DNA from: Actinidia chinensis
Lineage: Eukaryota > Streptophyta > Magnoliopsida > Ericales > Actinidiaceae
Reading direction: 5' to 3'
DNA: 20,000 bases
Assembly: GCA_009663005.1 (NCBI GenBank)
Contig: CM018890.1
Location: 5,011,387 to 5,031,386 of the forward strand
Every line of letters starts with the position of its first letter. The first letter of the stretch is position 1. The translations under genes and the position numbers were made by a program. The notes below the pieces were generated by a model. It worked only from the letters and a program-made list of their open reading frames with translations. It ran no database searches and was not told where the DNA came from. Shown here one piece after another: positions 1 through 8,325 of this stretch.

Positions 1-610
1 TTGCAAAGGGGATAGTTCACATTTTGGGAAAAACTTTTCTCTAACACTAGGTTCTTGTTAGTCATCCAAAAAAACACCACCACTAGGTTCTTGTTTTTGT
101 CTGAGTTCTTTTTTTTATCCTTTAGAGTAAATCTCCTCCATTCTACTAAAATCTCCTTGTTGAAAATCTAAAGGAATACTTATTCGTCCTAGACATCCAC
201 TTTTCATATGCCACATACTGCATGAATGGATCACTTTTTCTTTCCATTTCTCTGCAGAGTTTTCTTCTGTTTTACTTGACCGGGAAGTTTGTTTATGGTT
301 AAATTTCTCTGCCTAATTCCTGTAACTGAATGCATTAAGTTTGTTTATGAGCCAAGGAAAAAAAGAATGAGACAAACGAGTTCAATCGTAGGAGGTGAAA
401 TATCATGTTGCTCAGTAATGTAGCATTAGAAATTCACCTTTGGAAGGAAGTGTTACTAAGAAGTAGTGAATTTTACCTCCCCATTGTATGTTGTCCTTCC
501 ATAATTTTGAGTGGTTTGATGTTTCCATTTCTGATTGTTATACTAGATGGCACTACCTTGGAGTGCTATGTAATGCATTTTTATTCTCACCATGTTTGTC
601 GGCTGCACAG
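1..610 (+). other. Gene-like upstream sequence, possibly introns/exons of a gene entering from the left
   Basis: No intact ORF with a recognisable domain is present. The stretch is less repetitive than the DNA that follows and has plant splice-acceptor-like sites, for example TTTCTCTGCAG ending near 257. The short frame after it (VLLDREVCLW-like) closes quickly. A 15-bp direct repeat (CACTAGGTTCTTGTT) occurs at 45-59 and 81-95. I read this as the intronic or exonic tail of a + strand gene whose body lies outside the window. This is inference; it could equally be decayed sequence. Confidence 0.25.
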
Positions 611-761
611 ATATGGACCTGCTCTGGCCACCAATAAATCTAGTTCAAATTGTAACCCAACTGCCGTGAAAGGGGAAGCTTTTGTTCCTGGTGGTTTTCT
701 CCGTAACAATGGTTATTTACTTTTCAGTCATTGTTATATCAAGATATTCTGGTACATCTAA
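611..761 (+). CDS. Possible 3'-terminal exon of an unrecognised gene (partial)
   Basis: An acceptor-like CTGCACAG ends at 610. After it an open frame runs to a TAA at 759-761 and begins YGPALATNKSSSNCN, then passes through KGEAFVPGGFLRNNG. The composition of the first 35 or so residues looks more like real protein than that of the other short ORFs here, but I recognise no domain. The last residues (LLFSHCYIKIFWYI) look like translated UTR or intron, so the true exon may end earlier. An AATAAA follows about 55 bp after the stop. The same frame is open back to an ATG at 405, but the residues before 600 look non-coding. The product, and even its coding status, are uncertain. Confidence 0.3.
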
Positions 762-814
762 TGCATCATCTGGGTTATTGAAACTGAAAGTCACCTGTTC
801 ATGTTTTGTTTGAA

Positions 815-820
815 TAAAGA
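815..820 (+). terminator. Canonical AATAAA poly(A) signal candidate
   Basis: The sequence reads TTTGAATAAAGATCG in a T-rich context and is followed by TTCTGTTATATAT. It lies just downstream of the possible terminal exon and would fit the 3' end of a + strand transcript near 835-860. AATAAA is also expected by chance in AT-rich DNA, so support rests on the context. Confidence 0.35.
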
Positions 821-1076
821 TCGTCTTCTGTTATATATCGTCACTACTCGCATTGAATCTGCATTTAGATGAACGTGTCTTTTCTAGAGCAACATTTTTA
901 TCCTCCTGGTCCTGATTAACCTGATTTGTCACTCCTCATGTAGTAGTTGCATATTAGCTTTTAGGACATGTGTGAGAACCTATTTCACTTGCATGAGTTT
1001 GAAGCTAACTCAAGCCTCTGCTGGAAGGCTGAAGGCACTCTGTTTGTTGGGGAGCTTATCATCGTAGTTTTAGAAC

Positions 1077-1376
1077 ACAGTTGCCGGAAACGGAAGCGGG
1101 AAACGCCCGCTAGTAGAAATAATACTAAAATCTAATATTTATAAGAGATTATTAAGTGTCTTATTAATAGAAATGCGAAGTATTAGGATCGTTTCATGAT
1201 CAATTAAAAACTTGCGTTTCACAAAATTTATAGAAAAATACTCGAATGATTAAACGTTAATCTTTTAAATAAGAGTTGAAAGCATGAAAATATAGTAATT
1301 GTGACAAGTTTCTTAAATTTCACCAGTGTGTCAGAAATGCATCGAAACGTTTCTAGAAGTTTCTTTTAAGGCAACA
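1077..1376. repeat. Possible degenerate inverted-repeat element
   Basis: The left end reads GTTGCCGGAAACGGAAGCGG with GGGAAACGC just after it. The right end, reverse-complemented, reads GTTGCC followed by AAAGAAAC, TAGAAACG and TTTC blocks. The shared start and similar GAAAC spacing suggest decayed terminal inverted repeats about 300 bp apart. I found no target-site duplication, so the call is weak. A GAAACGTTTC palindrome lies near the right end (about 1344-1353). Confidence 0.25.
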
Positions 1377-1854
1377 TCTCTTCAGTAGTTTATTTATAGA
1401 TATATTAACATGGATTGATCTGGGCCTGTTCTTTCGATGAAGTTCGGGCCAATAGCGCTTTGGACTCTGATGTTTCACCATAAATTTTGGAATAGCAAAA
1501 GAAGATGGTTCATTGATTTTGTTGGATCCACCAAGTAGGGGAATTTTTCATATTTTCGAGCTCATCTCGTGAGAAGAACTGGAAAAATAAAAAAAATTGA
1601 TCGAACGGTAACAAAAATTAAGGTTAGGTATGGTTCAATTTACACACATATAAAACGGTCCTATTCTCAGTTTTAACCAAAGTTCTAAAATAAAAAATCA
1701 GAACAAACCACGTAGATCCATTCTCTAGTTTTGGAATCAAAACTGGGCCATTTTGATGGTAGAATCAAATCAACCCCTTTTAACGGACACCCTTACGATC
1801 AAAGTATTGTTTTGAAATTCATCGACATTTGCGTAATGACTGTTATTAAGGTTG
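1377..1854. other. Intergenic, no gene seen
   Basis: AT-rich sequence with no coding signal. From about 1600 it carries GGTTCAATTTACAC-like and ACGGTCC-like words of the kind seen in the degenerate repeat that follows, so part of it may belong to that repeat. Confidence 0.5.
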
Positions 1855-2290
1855 ATCACGGTTTGGTTCAGCTCAATCTGGGTCCGGTTCGGTTTAGGGC
1901 TAAATCGTAAATCGAAATCATGAGTAACAGTTTAGTTTAGTTTTTTACCGAATCAAACCGCTAGAATTATCGAACCGAATCAAACTGTGAGGGAGGAAAG
2001 GTTCGGTTCGTTTTTACAGTTTTCATCGTTCAATTACATTTACATGTTATACACGGATAAAAGCATAAAAATACTTCTAAACTAACAAAAATTATAAAAA
2101 CTAAAAATCTATACTAAACTAATAACATGTAGTAACTTAAACTAATAAACTAAAAACAAACTCCTGGTTCGATTCTGTTTTTAACTGCAGTTTAGACTGA
2201 AAAAACCGCAAACCATGAAGGAACCGTTCGGAAACAAACCCGAACAATACGGTCCGGATGTTTTCGTGGTTCGATCTTTTTTTTCTCACT
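1855..2290. repeat. Degenerate GGTTCGGTTT/AAACCGAACC dispersed repeat
   Basis: Words such as GGTCCGGTTCGGTTTAGG, ACCGAATCAAACCGC, TCGAACCGAATC, GGTTCGGTTCGTTTTTAC and AAAAAACCGCAAACCATGAA recur on both strands, with an AT-rich core at 2040-2160. Repeats built from GGTTCGGTTTTT...AAACCGAACC units are common dispersed sequences in plant genomes. The two halves are roughly inverted relative to each other. The exact ends and the transposon superfamily cannot be fixed by eye. Confidence 0.5.
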
Positions 2291-3068
2291 CCTAACTGCT
2301 ATCCTCTCTCTCTAAATTCCACGACAATAGTCATCTAGAAAGGGGAGACAATTTTGCACATGCATAGCTTCCTAAAGTGATCAATCAGTGAGACATATGT
2401 ACGTACGCATGCATGCACCTGCCCACCGTTAAAAATTACAGTTTCGCATGCATGCGCAACACAAGACTTGTCGCTATAGCTTGTTCTTTTGGATACTTTT
2501 GCTTGTTTTTGGCAATTTGTCCCAACATTTTATTCTTTACATTATGTATCACCAAAAATATGTAAATAAGGGGAAATTAAAGGTACCATTAAAAATATTA
2601 CATACAATTGAAGTTATGTGTTATAAATTCTGTGGTGCATGCTGCGGGAGGTGGGGATGTTAAAAATAGTTGGGAATTACGAATATGGTAATTTTTTATG
2701 CATTATTTTTGTTGGGTTATGAGCTTTTGTGATGAACAATAATTATGATGCTTCGTGATTTTGAAGTTAGTGAATTCTGTAATGTATGTAATATGAGAAA
2801 GAGTATAGAAAGCGGTATAATCTTTATTGCGAATAGTGAAAAAAAAATTCAATGTCCGTTGTGGGACATAGGTACACTGCCTGAACCACATGAATCTTTG
2901 TGCTATCTTGCTTGTGTTATAATTTATGATTTTTTACTTAGAAATCTATGGATGGATATTGTTATCGCAAAATTGAATCTAGAAACTTAAAATCACCATC
3001 ACATGTATGACCATGTAGGATATCAGAATCTCCGTCATCATCACCAAGAATAAGAAAGTACCTACTAT
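2291..3068. other. Intergenic, no gene seen
   Basis: Contains several ORFs of 60-81 codons with no domain and residue composition typical of translated AT-rich noise. The only notable structure is the GCATGC-rich stretch at 2393-2458. Confidence 0.6.
2393..2458. promoter_or_regulatory. Alternating purine-pyrimidine tract with RY (CATGCA) motifs
   Basis: 26 bp at 2393-2418 alternate purine and pyrimidine without a break and include GCATGCATGC. A second palindrome, CGCATGCATGCG, lies at 2445-2456. CATGCA is the RY element bound by B3 factors of the ABI3/FUS3 type. No gene adjoins it, so a regulatory role is only a possibility. Confidence 0.3.
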
Positions 3069-3077
3069 TATGTTAAA
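3069..3077 (+). repeat. Left 9-bp target-site duplication of the MITE
   Basis: TATGTTAAA is repeated exactly at 3292-3300, directly flanking the inverted-repeat element. Confidence 0.75.
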
Positions 3078-3291
3078 CAGAAATGCTACGTTCATCGAAA
3101 GTTTTACCGCTTTTGTTACTGATAGCACCAAAACGATGTCGTTTTGGTGCAAAAAAATCAAAACGACGTCGTTTAACTAAATTGATTCTTACCGGGAAGA
3201 AACTAAAAGTCATTTTATTACCCAAAATGACGTCGTTTTGGTGCTATCGGTAACAAAAACGGTAAAACTTTCGGTGACCGTAAAATTTCTA
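3078..3291. mobile_element. Mutator-like MITE with long terminal inverted repeats
   Basis: A 214-bp non-coding element. The inner inverted repeat pairs 3096-3147 with 3222-3273 at 48 of 52 positions, and weaker pairing extends outwards to CAGAAAT at the left end and the complement ATTTCTA at the right. It is flanked by exact 9-bp direct repeats (TATGTTAAA). Long inverted repeats with 9-bp target duplications are the signature of Mutator-like elements. The core carries several copies of a near-palindrome, AAACGACGTCGTTT, including GCACCAAAACGATGTCGTTT at the start of a 26-bp near-palindrome (3125-3150). There is no transposase, so it would have been moved in trans. Confidence 0.8.
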
Positions 3292-3300
3292 TATGTTAAA
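3292..3300 (+). repeat. Right 9-bp target-site duplication of the MITE
   Basis: TATGTTAAA, identical to 3069-3077. The flanks also share TAAGAAAGTAC-CTACT (left at 3050-3066, right at 3301-3315), which suggests that the insertion site already held a short tandem repeat. Confidence 0.75.
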
Positions 3301-3501
3301 TAAGAAAGTACTACTCCCGAGACGGTTAAATAATTACTCTATATTGTATCCGAGCTACCCTTGTGCAATAGTATATAATGGAAGAATTAGAGAGAATTAG
3401 TGTTGGTAATCACATTGTTTTATTAAAAAAGGGTGTTCGGGTCAGCTTGCATGCTGCGACGGATCAATGATTTTTATTGGAGGGCGAAAGCATAAAAAAA
3501 A

Positions 3502-3519
3502 TGTGTGTGTGTGTGTGTG
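3502..3519. repeat. (TG)9 microsatellite
   Basis: A perfect TG run followed by G5. Confidence 0.95.
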
Positions 3520-3527
3520 GGGGAAGA

Positions 3528-3533
3528 GGCTAG

Positions 3534-3564
<31 letters not shown>

Positions 3565-3633
3565 GTAGTATAATTAGGGAATTTTTCCAAATTTTTGGAG
3601 GTGTGATTGTCCCTAGATCCATCCTTGCTTGCG
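3528..3633. repeat. Fragment of a hAT-like dispersed repeat
   Basis: An AT-rich stretch followed by CCAAATTTTTGGAGGTGTGA and a TTGTCCCTAGATCCATCC-type end. This resembles the right part of the hAT-like element at 16168-17320 and a fragment at 18775-18952. No left end or target duplication was found. Confidence 0.35.
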
Positions 3634-3997
3634 CACACATCGATTAATCTCGAGACCATGAAGTTAACACCGAGCAAAACTCCAAAAGTTTAGAACGTTT
3701 GACTTCGTGGAATTCGATCTTGCAACCTTGGAAAAACAGGCCCCACAACTGCTCTCTCCTCCTACTCAATTGATAATCACATTCATATTGGGTAGTATCT
3801 GATGTGATACTACTCTAATACACGACATCAAACACACCACATAATAAGCCCAACATAGTATATGACTAGTCATATAAATTATCACGTGAGATAATAGGTA
3901 AATATGATACACGTAGTTATTTCGTTTGGTAACTGATTAATAGGACGCAGAAACCCTACAAAAAAGTGAGAGGTTAAAGCAATAAAACTGGTGAATA
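3634..3997. other. Intergenic with short hairpins, no gene seen
   Basis: Contains a perfect 8-bp stem hairpin at 3792-3813 (GTAGTATC ... GATACTAC, 6-nt loop) and a 16-bp perfect palindrome, ATATGACTAGTCATAT, at 3860-3875. No coding signal. Confidence 0.5.
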
Positions 3998-4120
3998 ATG
4001 CAAAAGGATGGCAGAGAAAGTGAAACTGTCACATACCACTCTGCCATGGAAAACTTTTATCAGCCCAGTGAACCCACACTACGGTTCCTTCCCTTTCCTG
4101 CATTTTTCTCTCTCATCCTT

Positions 4121-4146
4121 GAGAGAGAGAGAGAGAGAGAGAGAGA
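4121..4146. repeat. (GA)13 microsatellite
   Basis: A perfect GA run. The two overlapping ORFs across it, with RERERE runs, are artefacts of the repeat. Confidence 0.95.
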
Positions 4147-4299
4147 ATCCCAAGTTAGTTCATTGGCAAATTATTCCTTTCATGTTTAAAAATTACCCCA
4201 TAACACCCTATTGTAATGGACTAAAGCAAACCTTTGACATTCGTTAACAAAACTTGTAAATTAATCTTAATACTCTCATCTTCTTTCTCACCTGCAAAG

Positions 4300-4355
4300 A
4301 CACACACATGCATCCATACACACATGCACACACACTTGCGCATACACATGTATGT
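4300..4355. repeat. Imperfect CA-rich simple repeat
   Basis: Interrupted ACACAC / CATGCA / CATACACA units. The resulting HTHMHTH-like translations are not real proteins. Confidence 0.7.
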
Positions 4356-4381
4356 GATGGTAGAAGGAGGGAAGGAAAAAA

Positions 4382-4539
4382 CCTCTTGTGTAGTCCATCT
4401 GCTAAAAATTCTGATTTTGTATTTAAAGGATCGTCAGTTCAAACCCTCTCAGGACCACTGGAGGTTTGTCCAGTTGTTAACTTTAAGGCACCCAAATTAG
4501 TCTCTCTTGGACCCAATTGAGACAAGCAGAGATACTAAG

Positions 4540-4540
<1 letters not shown>
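4382..4540 (+). mobile_element. tRNA-derived SINE-like element, copy 1 (degenerate)
   Basis: It aligns over about 140 bp with 5212-5360. Shared blocks include TCTGATTTTGTATT, a B-box-like AGTTCAAACCC (4436-4446; tRNA B-box consensus GGTTCGANTCC), GTTAACTT and GGACCCAATTG. The A-box region (4391-4405) is badly eroded in this copy. It ends directly against a (TA)15 run, which could be its tail. SINE identity is inferred from the paired A/B-box layout seen in the other copy. Confidence 0.5.

Positions 4541-4570
<30 letters not shown>
4541..4570. repeat. (TA)15 microsatellite
   Basis: A perfect TA run directly downstream of the SINE-like copy. Confidence 0.95.
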
Positions 4571-4572
<2 letters not shown>

Positions 4573-4638
4573 ATGGAAGGAGAAGATTGGGGGTTGTGGG
4601 GTGGCAAAAGAGGAGGGAGGCGATGGTGGAGACATTAT

Positions 4639-4653
4639 GAGAGAGAGAGAGAG
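4639..4653. repeat. (GA)7 microsatellite
   Basis: A short GA run within a GA-rich stretch (4571-4680). Confidence 0.9.
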
Positions 4654-4699
4654 TGCAAAGATGGAGAAAAGAAGAAAATGTCATTTTTTTTTTTAAATT

Positions 4700-5210
4700 G
4701 AAGTTTATGTAATTGTGTTTTTTTGTCTTAACAAGAAGTTTTACTCTATAATAGGCTAGTAAAGTCCACTTACTGTTACTTGGAAAATGTGTTGGTTCTC
4801 TTTAGTTCACAAACCTCAGAGTTATATTGTCGTTTTAAATCTCTTAAGGGGTAAATCCATACATGATCAAAACCATAAGGGTGCAAAGTGAAATTATTCC
4901 AAATTACATTTCCCAAGACTCTTAGCTGCATGCCAGTAACCACATCTCAAACCTAAACTACATTTATGCATTTCATTTAATAAAGGTTGATTTGTAAGCA
5001 GCGGATTTTCAATTTTCCCAGTTCCTGCGGTTGCAATGCTTTCATGTGGAACAATTCTTCTTGTGCAGTGTAGTACTGATGCAGTATCATCTTTTGTAAA
5101 CTTCAGCCTTTAATTAAGAGAGCTGAAATTATTATAGATACAGGCATAAATCATTATAAATTGGTTAGGTTTCTAATGAATAAGGTCATTCTAAATTTCT
5201 AATAACAGTA
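4700..5210. other. Intergenic, no gene seen
   Basis: AT-rich sequence with homopolymer T and A runs. It has no long ORF and no repeat structure I can define. Confidence 0.6.
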
Positions 5211-5211
5211 A

Positions 5212-5360
5212 TCCTCGTGTTAGCTTGGTTGGTAAAGACTCTAATTTTGTATTCAAATGGTTGCTAGTTTGAGTTCTCTTATTCCCATTGAAATTTTTAT
5301 TGACCGTTAACTTCAATACCGTCATTTAGTGTTTTTGGAACCCAATTGTGATTCCTATAC
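5212..5360 (+). mobile_element. tRNA-derived SINE-like element, copy 2
   Basis: This is the better-preserved copy. An A-box-like TAGCTTGGTTGGTAAAG begins at 5221 and a B-box-like AGTTTGAGTTC lies at 5266-5276, a spacing compatible with a pol III internal promoter. The downstream part (GTTAACTTCAATACC, GGAACCCAATTG) matches copy 1 at 4382-4540. It is not a functional tRNA gene: no acceptor-stem pairing is apparent and the boxes are mutated. Confidence 0.55.
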
Positions 5361-5459
5361 ATTGAAACAGTAAGACTATTTTTTTTGCGAGAGAAAATCT
5401 TGTGCACTTATGACTAGAGACACATTGATTTTGTCAACATTTTTTCAGCAAATTTCTTA

Positions 5460-5775
5460 AAACCAATTGGAGTTAGGGAGGGCTTTACCACGCCTTTTAT
5501 GACTTTCAGTATTACACCTGCTTGCCTATTTTTAGAGCTGCCGCAAGAACTGGCATTATTTACCGAACAATTCCTTCCTCACGATGACACTTCCGCGATA
5601 TGTACCTATGACTTTCTGGATTTGATACCATTTGTTGGATTGTATTCTACGATTATTCCACCCATCTCTCCTAAACCAATTGATGTTAGGAAGGGTTTCA
5701 TGGCAACATTTTCTTACAGCAATCGACATTGTGCCCGTAAGCCTAATTTTTAGAGCGGACGGAAGTAACGGCATT
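5460..5775. repeat. Tandemly duplicated dispersed repeat, 213-bp period
   Basis: AAACCAATTGGAGTTAGG at 5460 recurs as AAACCAATTGATGTTAGG at 5673. Further on, CCTATTTTTAGAGC-GCCG-AAG-CTGGCATT recurs as CCTAATTTTTAGAGC-GACG-AAG-AACGGCATT. A third, more diverged match (AATTAGTGTTATGAAGGGCT) lies near 6527. The phrase around 5615-5690 (TTTGATACCATTTGTTGGAT, then CTCCTAAACCAATTGATG) is a type of dispersed sequence I associate with plant genomes. Its class is unknown, and the 70-85 codon ORFs over it are not credible genes. Confidence 0.5.
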
Positions 5776-6350
5776 GTGTAGCCAACGTATTTATAAGCCT
5801 CTTAAGACTTCACATCCAAAGCTATATCAAGGAAGCACAAGTCTTTGTGTCTCACACATTGCCGTTGGCCCTTTTCTTGTGGCTGGTCTTTCATTGATCA
5901 TTCCAGCCTCATTTTGGAAACAAAACTCTTTCTTACCTGGTTATTCTGCTTCCCAGTTGTGATATGCACAGTGGTTGGGCTGCCATAATAAAAAGAAAAT
6001 TAGAAGCACATAAGACGTAGTACGGTTCTAAAAGCTCCAGATGGGTCAGTGCGTTGAGGCTATGAATCTTGATGAAACAAATACTGATGTTACTGATCCT
6101 ATATTACGTAGTGTCACTAGCCAATAACAAATTATAATTAAAGTACTTGAGCGTAGAAAGTATTATAATTGAAGTATTTTTTGAAACGGTTAAACCATGT
6201 TACCAAGTTGATGTCATGTAACTTTACATTCATTATTGACCATGTATTAAAAATTGAGGCAGGATCTAGCATAGCCAGACACTTGTACCTTGAGAATAGG
6301 ATTAAGTAATTTCTCGATCAGTAACGCATAATAAACTCTGAATGAAAGTT
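5776..6350. other. Intergenic, no confident gene
   Basis: Holds a 62-codon ORF (5774-5962) and a 28-codon acidic ORF (6041-6127, beginning MGQCVEAMNLDETN), neither with a recognisable domain. The second could be a remnant of a transposon polyprotein, but nothing supports that beyond composition. Confidence 0.45.
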
Positions 6351-6356
6351 AAATTA

Positions 6357-6480
6357 AGGTAGCTTGATCAATTGGTATAACTATTTCATAAAATACTTTG
6401 ATCTAGTAATCAATTGGATGACATCCTCATTTCTCACCAATAACCTAATCATTCTTCCACATTAATAAGAAGAAATTTCT
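6357..6480 (+). repeat. Possible third tRNA-like/SINE-like fragment
   Basis: GTAGCTTGATCAATTGGTAT at 6360-6379 resembles a tRNA A-box region, and TACTTTGATCTAGTAATC follows. No convincing B box is visible, so this is tentative. Confidence 0.25.
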
Positions 6481-6589
6481 TATTGATTGTGTCCGATTTT
6501 ATTCCATCTCAGTTTCCTAAAATTAATTAGTGTTATGAAGGGCTTCATAACTTTTTTAGGACTAGTAATTGTTCTGGGCCTACGAGCAC

Positions 6590-7091
6590 TGCATAAAAAA
6601 AAGGATCATCTATTAGGCGTATTCGTTAGAATTTTACAATTTAAAAAATAGATAAGATATAAACGCTTGATAAAAGATAATTGCATATATATACAAAAAG
6701 ATACATTACTACAAAATAGAGAGAAAATTAGAAACTGCAATAATTTTTAAAAAATATTTTAAAACTACAGTGTTTCAGTTTTTTTTTTTGTGGGTTCTAC
6801 TAAAAATGATCAAATAGTTAAAAAATATGTCAAGATTTAAAAATTTTTGTCAATTGAATAAGAATATATGTGGGTCTCACACCTTTGTGAAGAAGAAAAT
6901 GCTATTTTTTTGGAGAAAAAAATAATTTCAGGTAAAATCTCAGCTGTTAGATTAACTCAAATAAATTTCAATCGTAGATAGTGAAAGATAATTGTTTTAT
7001 ATTTTTAGGATACTCAACTGTCACGTATGTTGTTATAGCAAAAGGAAGTGTTGTGTACTTTAACAATCTCTGTCGTTTGGATAAAATTTCA
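6590..7091. other. Intergenic, no gene seen
   Basis: Very AT-rich with poly-T runs, including TTTTTTTTTTT near 6780. It has no ORF of note and no repeat boundary that I can define. Confidence 0.6.
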
Positions 7092-7099
7092 CTCTCTTT

Positions 7100-7282
7100 A
7101 AGGAAAATGCTAAGTTTACAATAACTATTTACAACAACACCAAAACAACGTCGTTTTTACGTTATAAATATAAAACGACGTCATTCCATTAAGCTACTAA
7201 ATAAATTGACTAAATGGAACGACGTCATTTTATCGTTATTGTAATTAATTATAAATTAATTATTATAACTATAGCATCTCCC
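7100..7282. mobile_element. MITE-like inverted-repeat element with ACGACGTC core
   Basis: The left end AGGAAAATGCTAAGTTTACA pairs imperfectly with the right end, whose complement reads GGGAGATGCTATAGTTATAA. Inside, TAAAACGACGTCATTCCATT (7171-7190) pairs with 7212-7232. It shares the AACGACGTCGTTT motif with the MITE at 3078-3291, so the two may be related. AAATTTCA occurs at 7084-7091 and 7283-7290 and could be an 8-bp target duplication, but on the left it leaves about 8 extra bases, so the exact boundary is uncertain. Confidence 0.55.
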
Positions 7283-7501
7283 AAATTTCAATTACAATAA
7301 TTTCTTCCGGGGACATTGTCTAGCCTAACACGTTAGTTCTTGATACTGTCACGTACATAATAGCATCGTTGTTCTCAATGACACCCATTTGTCAATGGGA
7401 CTGTGATGTGTCAGAGTATGAGGAGGACTAAACAAAGGGTGAGCAGAAGACTTGTGTCTGGGATCTTGGGACCATTAATGGATCAATAATAGGAACAATA
7501 A
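7283..7501. other. Spacer between inverted-repeat elements
   Basis: Single-copy-looking sequence with no ORF. It includes a small imperfect hairpin around 7380-7402 (GACACCCATTTGTCAATGGG). Confidence 0.4.
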
Positions 7502-7710
7502 GGGTCAATTCCAATTTTATCCTTTCTAATTTGATCGAAGTTTTATTTAGTCTTTATAGTTTTAATTTAAACAAAATAAACTTTACATTTTTAAATTAGT
7601 TCCAATGTTAACTTTGCATCTAATGGTATTAGATTTTTTGACAGAAAGGTGAATCTATAAGGACTAAAGTAAAACTTGGGTCAAACTTGAAGAGGTAAAA
7701 TGGAAATTAA
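7502..7710. mobile_element. Inverted-repeat element, family A copy 1
   Basis: The left arm runs GGGTCAATTCCAATTTTATC ... GTTTTATTTAGTCTTTATAG. The right arm, reverse-complemented, runs TTAATTTCCATTTTACCTC ... GTTTTACTTTAGTCCTTATAG, so about 70 bp pair imperfectly. The same structure occurs at 8326-8539. No transposase is present. I see no clear target-site duplication, so it may be old. Confidence 0.55.
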
Positions 7711-7800
7711 ATATTTCTTTTATTTTTAATAAATTTTTAACTTGTAATCGTGTTTAAAAAAATCAATACTAAAATTGATTGTATATTGCGTACACTCTCA

Positions 7801-8077
7801 TGTAAAATGTACAACCATTTTAAATATATTAATGGGTGCTCTTAGGACACTCATTAATAAAATTCTAAGAAAATATATGTATAATTGTATATTCTACATA
7901 AGAGTACGTGCAACATGTAACAAGTTATGAATTTTAGTGTTGATCATATACTCATTAATAAGTTTTTGAAAAGGTTGTAAATCCTGAAACCATTTTAATT
8001 TCTTTCTTTTTATAATTTTGTTATTGAGTGTCTTAAGAGCACCAATTAACATATTTAAAAGGGTTGTAAATTTTACA
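7801..8077. mobile_element. Inverted-repeat element with nested near-palindromes
   Basis: The left arm (7801-7866: TGTAAAATGTACAACC, then TTTTAAATATATTAATGGGT and GCTCTTAGGACACTCATTAA) pairs with the right arm at about 8013-8077, which carries the complementary TTGAGTGTCTTAAGAGCACC and AACATATTTAAAAGGGTTG. Each arm holds its own near-palindrome (TTAATGGGTGCTCTT / AGGACACTCATTAA), so a transcript could fold in more than one way. No target duplication was identified. Confidence 0.55.
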
Positions 8078-8325
8078 ATATTTTTTATTAACTCTTAAAT
8101 GTTTATGGCACAAAAGCTAGTAAAAAAAATAATCTTTTATAAAATTAAGGGAAAAGTGATATAGACAAATTTGGTAGACTTTTTCAAATTTAATTCATAT
8201 ATATAAATTTTAAGCTAATAAGAGGAATTTAAAAGTAAAAAAAATATTTTTTTTCAAAACTAGATAAAAAAAAGTAAAAAGAAAAATATGATTATAAGCT
8301 AAAACATTTCTTAAAAAAGAAGAAT
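8078..8325. other. A/T-rich spacer
   Basis: Poly-A-rich sequence with many AAAAAA and TTTTTT runs. No gene or repeat boundary seen. Confidence 0.5.

Noticed and set aside
405..610. First half of the 118-codon ORF at 405-761 as a protein with membrane-like segments
   Set aside because: The residues look like translated intron or T-rich DNA; only the part after the acceptor-like site near 610 looks protein-like.
3998..4247. Overlapping ORFs with RERERE runs
   Set aside because: Their length depends on the (GA)13 microsatellite being open in several frames.
5221..5290. Functional tRNA gene
   Set aside because: The A- and B-box-like motifs are present, but cloverleaf stems do not pair and a diverged second copy shows it is a dispersed element.
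6041..6127. 28-codon ORF beginning MGQCVEAMNLDETN as a small gene or transposon remnant
   Set aside because: Too short, with no matching neighbour frame, motif or second copy in the window.
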